Part shown: positions 12,841 through 14,060 of the stretch, in pieces
Layout of the letters: every line of letters begins with the position of its first letter
Position numbering within the stretch: position 1 is the stretch's first letter
From: Ovoidimarina sp050299695
GTDB taxonomy: Bacteria; Pseudomonadota; Alphaproteobacteria; Rhodobacterales; Rhodobacteraceae
DNA length: 14,060 nt
Direction: 5' to 3'
Assembly: GCA_050299695.1 (NCBI GenBank)
Contig: JBNKWI010000090.1
Location: 1-14,060 of the forward strand
Notes under the pieces: model-generated
Databases searched by the model: none
Seen by the model: the letters and a program-made list of their open reading frames with translations, nothing else
What the model was told of the DNA's origin: nothing
Translations under genes and position numbers: made by a program

Positions 12841-13946
12841 ACGTCAGCCAGCCAGCCCGCCGGGCGATCATCGAGTTGCGCGATATAGAGAAGCATTACG
12901 GCGCGTACCATGCGCTGCGCGGCGTCAGCTTCGACATCCGCGAGGGCGAGTTCTTCTCGCTCCTGGGCCCGTCGGGCTGCGGCAAGACCACGCTTCTGCG
13001 CACCATCGCGGGGTTCGAGGATCTGTCCTCGGGCACATTGACCCTCGACGGCAGCGACATGGAGGGCGTGCCGGCCAACAAGCGGCCGACCAACATGGTG
13101 TTCCAGTCCTACGCGATCTTCCCGCATCTGAGCGTGGCCGAGAATGTGGGTTTCGGGCTGCGGCGGTCGGGAAAATCCCGCGAGGAAAAGGCGAAGCTCG
13201 TCGGCGAAGCCTTGGAAATGGTTGGGCTTTCCGGCTACGGAAATCGTGCGGCCCATGCGCTTTCGGGCGGCCAGCGCCAGCGGGTGGCGCTGGCCCGCGC
13301 GCTGATCCTGAAGCCGCGCGTGCTGCTTCTCGACGAGCCGCTGTCGGCGCTCGACAAGAAGATGCGCGAGCAGATGCAGGTGGAGCTGATGCGGCTCCAG
13401 CGCCATGTGGGCATTACCTTCATCCTCGTCACGCACGACCAGGAAGAAGCGCTGATCATGTCCGACCGGATCGCGGTGATGTTCGAAGGCAGCATCGAGC
13501 AGCTCGACGAGCCCGAGGTTCTGTACCGCCGCCCGAGCTCGAAGCGCGTCGCGCAATTCATTGGAGTCATGAACTTTCTTCCCGGTGAGGCCCAGGGCGT
13601 TTCCGGCGGAAGGCTCGCGGTGGACGTTGCCGGGCTCGGCCGCGCCGAGATCGAGCCGGGCCAGTTCTCGCCGGATCTCGACCATGGCGCGGTGAGCGTC
13701 GGCATCCGTCCGGAGACCATGTCGCTGCTGTTCGAGGGCGAGGCCGACCGCGCGCGCGTGGCGTCCGGCACGGTGCGCGAGGTCGTCTATTACGGCGACA
13801 TGACGTATTACGAGGTGGTGCTCGACGGGCTCGACAGCCACGTGACGATCTCGATGAAGAACCTCGTCGACCGCCCGGTGCTCGACGTGGGCGCACGGAC
13901 CCGCGTCACTTGGGACGCCCGCGCGCTGGTGGCCTTCGCGGCGTGA
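12837..13946 (+). CDS. ABC transporter ATPase, PotA-like with TOBE domain
   Basis: A 369-aa ATPase that powers the importer. All nucleotide-binding motifs are present: Walker A GPSGCGKTT (44-52), Q-loop Gln90 in VFQSYAIFPH, signature LSGGQ (142-146), Walker B VLLLDE (162-167), D-loop SALD (170-173) and switch His200 in VTHDQ. Residues ~245-365 form the C-terminal TOBE-type regulatory domain (VSVGIRPETMSLL, VVYYGDMTYYEVVL), as in PotA. The start is GTG at 12837, preceded by GGAGGG with five bases between; it overlaps the upstream stop. The frame is open for about 220 codons upstream, but that part is a shadow of the permease gene. No binding-protein gene follows within the 114 bases left in the window. 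Confidence 0.92.
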   Translation: MNVSQPARRAIIELRDIEKHYGAYHALRGVSFDIREGEFFSLLGPSGCGKTTLLRTIAGFEDLSSGTLTLDGSDMEGVPANKRPTNMVFQSYAIFPHLSVAENVGFGLRRSGKSREEKAKLVGEALEMVGLSGYGNRAAHALSGGQRQRVALARALILKPRVLLLDEPLSALDKKMREQMQVELMRLQRHVGITFILVTHDQEEALIMSDRIAVMFEGSIEQLDEPEVLYRRPSSKRVAQFIGVMNFLPGEAQGVSGGRLAVDVAGLGRAEIEPGQFSPDLDHGAVSVGIRPETMSLLFEGEADRARVASGTVREVVYYGDMTYYEVVLDGLDSHVTISMKNLVDRPVLDVGARTRVTWDARALVAFAA

Positions 13947-13966
13947 TACGGCACATCCGCATTTTA

Positions 13967-13982
13967 CATAATATTGATTATG
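13967..13982. promoter_or_regulatory. AT-rich inverted repeat, candidate operator
   Basis: CATAAT-ATTG-ATTATG is a perfect inverted repeat with 6-base arms and a 4-base spacer, inside a short AT-rich island (about 13958-13982) just past the ABC operon. Such an island in high-GC DNA suggests a promoter or operator for a gene outside the window; it could also be part of the 3' end of the operon. Confidence 0.4.
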
Positions 13983-14007
13983 CGCCTTAGACCTGTACGC
14001 GCAAAGC

Positions 14008-14025
14008 AAGAGCGTGACGCTTTTT
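14008..14025 (+). terminator. possible intrinsic terminator of the ABC operon
   Basis: AAGAGCG (14008-14014) and CGCTTTT (14018-14024) pair around TGA with one G-T wobble, and the T-run continues to 14025. It lies 61 bases past the ATPase stop on the same strand. The 3-base loop is tight and the stem short. A further hairpin, GCGCC-GAA-GGCGC, is at 14044-14056 at the window edge. Confidence 0.35.
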
Positions 14026-14060
14026 CGTGCCCCCGCCCGAACAGCGCCGAAGGCGCCGGG

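Noticed and set aside
12678..14009. 443-codon minus-strand open frame opposite the ABC ATPase
   Set aside because: Lies opposite every nucleotide-binding motif of the ATPase; His/Arg-rich shadow translation.
1..14060. Mobile elements, CRISPR arrays, tRNA or rRNA genes
   Set aside because: No transposase or integrase motifs, no regularly spaced direct repeats, and no cloverleaf or rRNA-like segment found by reading both strands.

Overview
The window is high-GC DNA with tightly packed genes, several 4-base start/stop overlaps and few Shine-Dalgarno-free starts. The gene content and protein style (short GppA/Ppx, split cobalamin methyltransfer genes, opgG-opgC, POPT-type polyamine-like ABC genes) point to an alphaproteobacterium, most likely Rhodobacterales (Roseobacter/Rhodobacter group). 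That assignment is an inference from family knowledge, not from a marker gene.

Layout. 2-1893 (+): the C-terminal part of periplasmic glucan protein OpgG, coupled to the membrane acyltransferase OpgC. 1897-3942 (-): an iron-sulfur/ASKHA-domain protein of the type that reactivates corrinoid proteins, convergent with opgC with only 3 bases between the stop codons. 4108-4368 (+): a small three-helix membrane protein. 4422-7695 (-): a cluster read leftwards, in order a 98-aa 'virulence factor' domain protein, a divergent methylenetetrahydrofolate reductase (MTHFR), a HAD hydrolase, a possible 41-aa leader ORF, and a methyltetrahydrofolate:corrinoid methyltransferase. 7901-9010 (+): Ppx/GppA-family phosphatase with a recognisable promoter-like region and a perfect DnaA box in its leader. 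9079-11063 (-): a class I/II aminotransferase overlapping by 4 bases with a PEP mutase/isocitrate lyase-superfamily enzyme. 11150-13946 (+): a three-gene ABC importer (permease, permease, ATPase) with overlapping start/stop codons and no binding protein in view. 13947-14060 is an AT-rich intergenic piece with a palindrome and possible hairpins.

How the genes work together. The most interesting unit is 1897-7695. It holds the parts of a cobalamin- and folate-dependent methyl-transfer machine as separate genes: the enzyme that makes (or consumes) 5-methyl-THF, the pterin-domain methyltransferase that exchanges the methyl with a corrinoid protein, and the ATP/Fe-S activator that rescues oxidised cobalamin. 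The corrinoid-binding protein and the enzyme handling the final methyl acceptor or donor are not in the window. Two readings fit: a split cobalamin-dependent methionine synthase of the kind known in Roseobacter relatives (favoured because MTHFR is in the cluster), or aerobic corrinoid-dependent demethylation of methylated amines/betaines. Odd features inside this unit include Arg-rich C-terminal tails on both the activator and the methyltransferase, a 36-residue-period duplication in the methyltransferase C-terminal extension, and loss of the canonical catalytic Asp in the MTHFR.

The aminotransferase/PEP-mutase-family pair and the ABC operon are ordinary accessory metabolic genes whose substrates cannot be read from the sequence.
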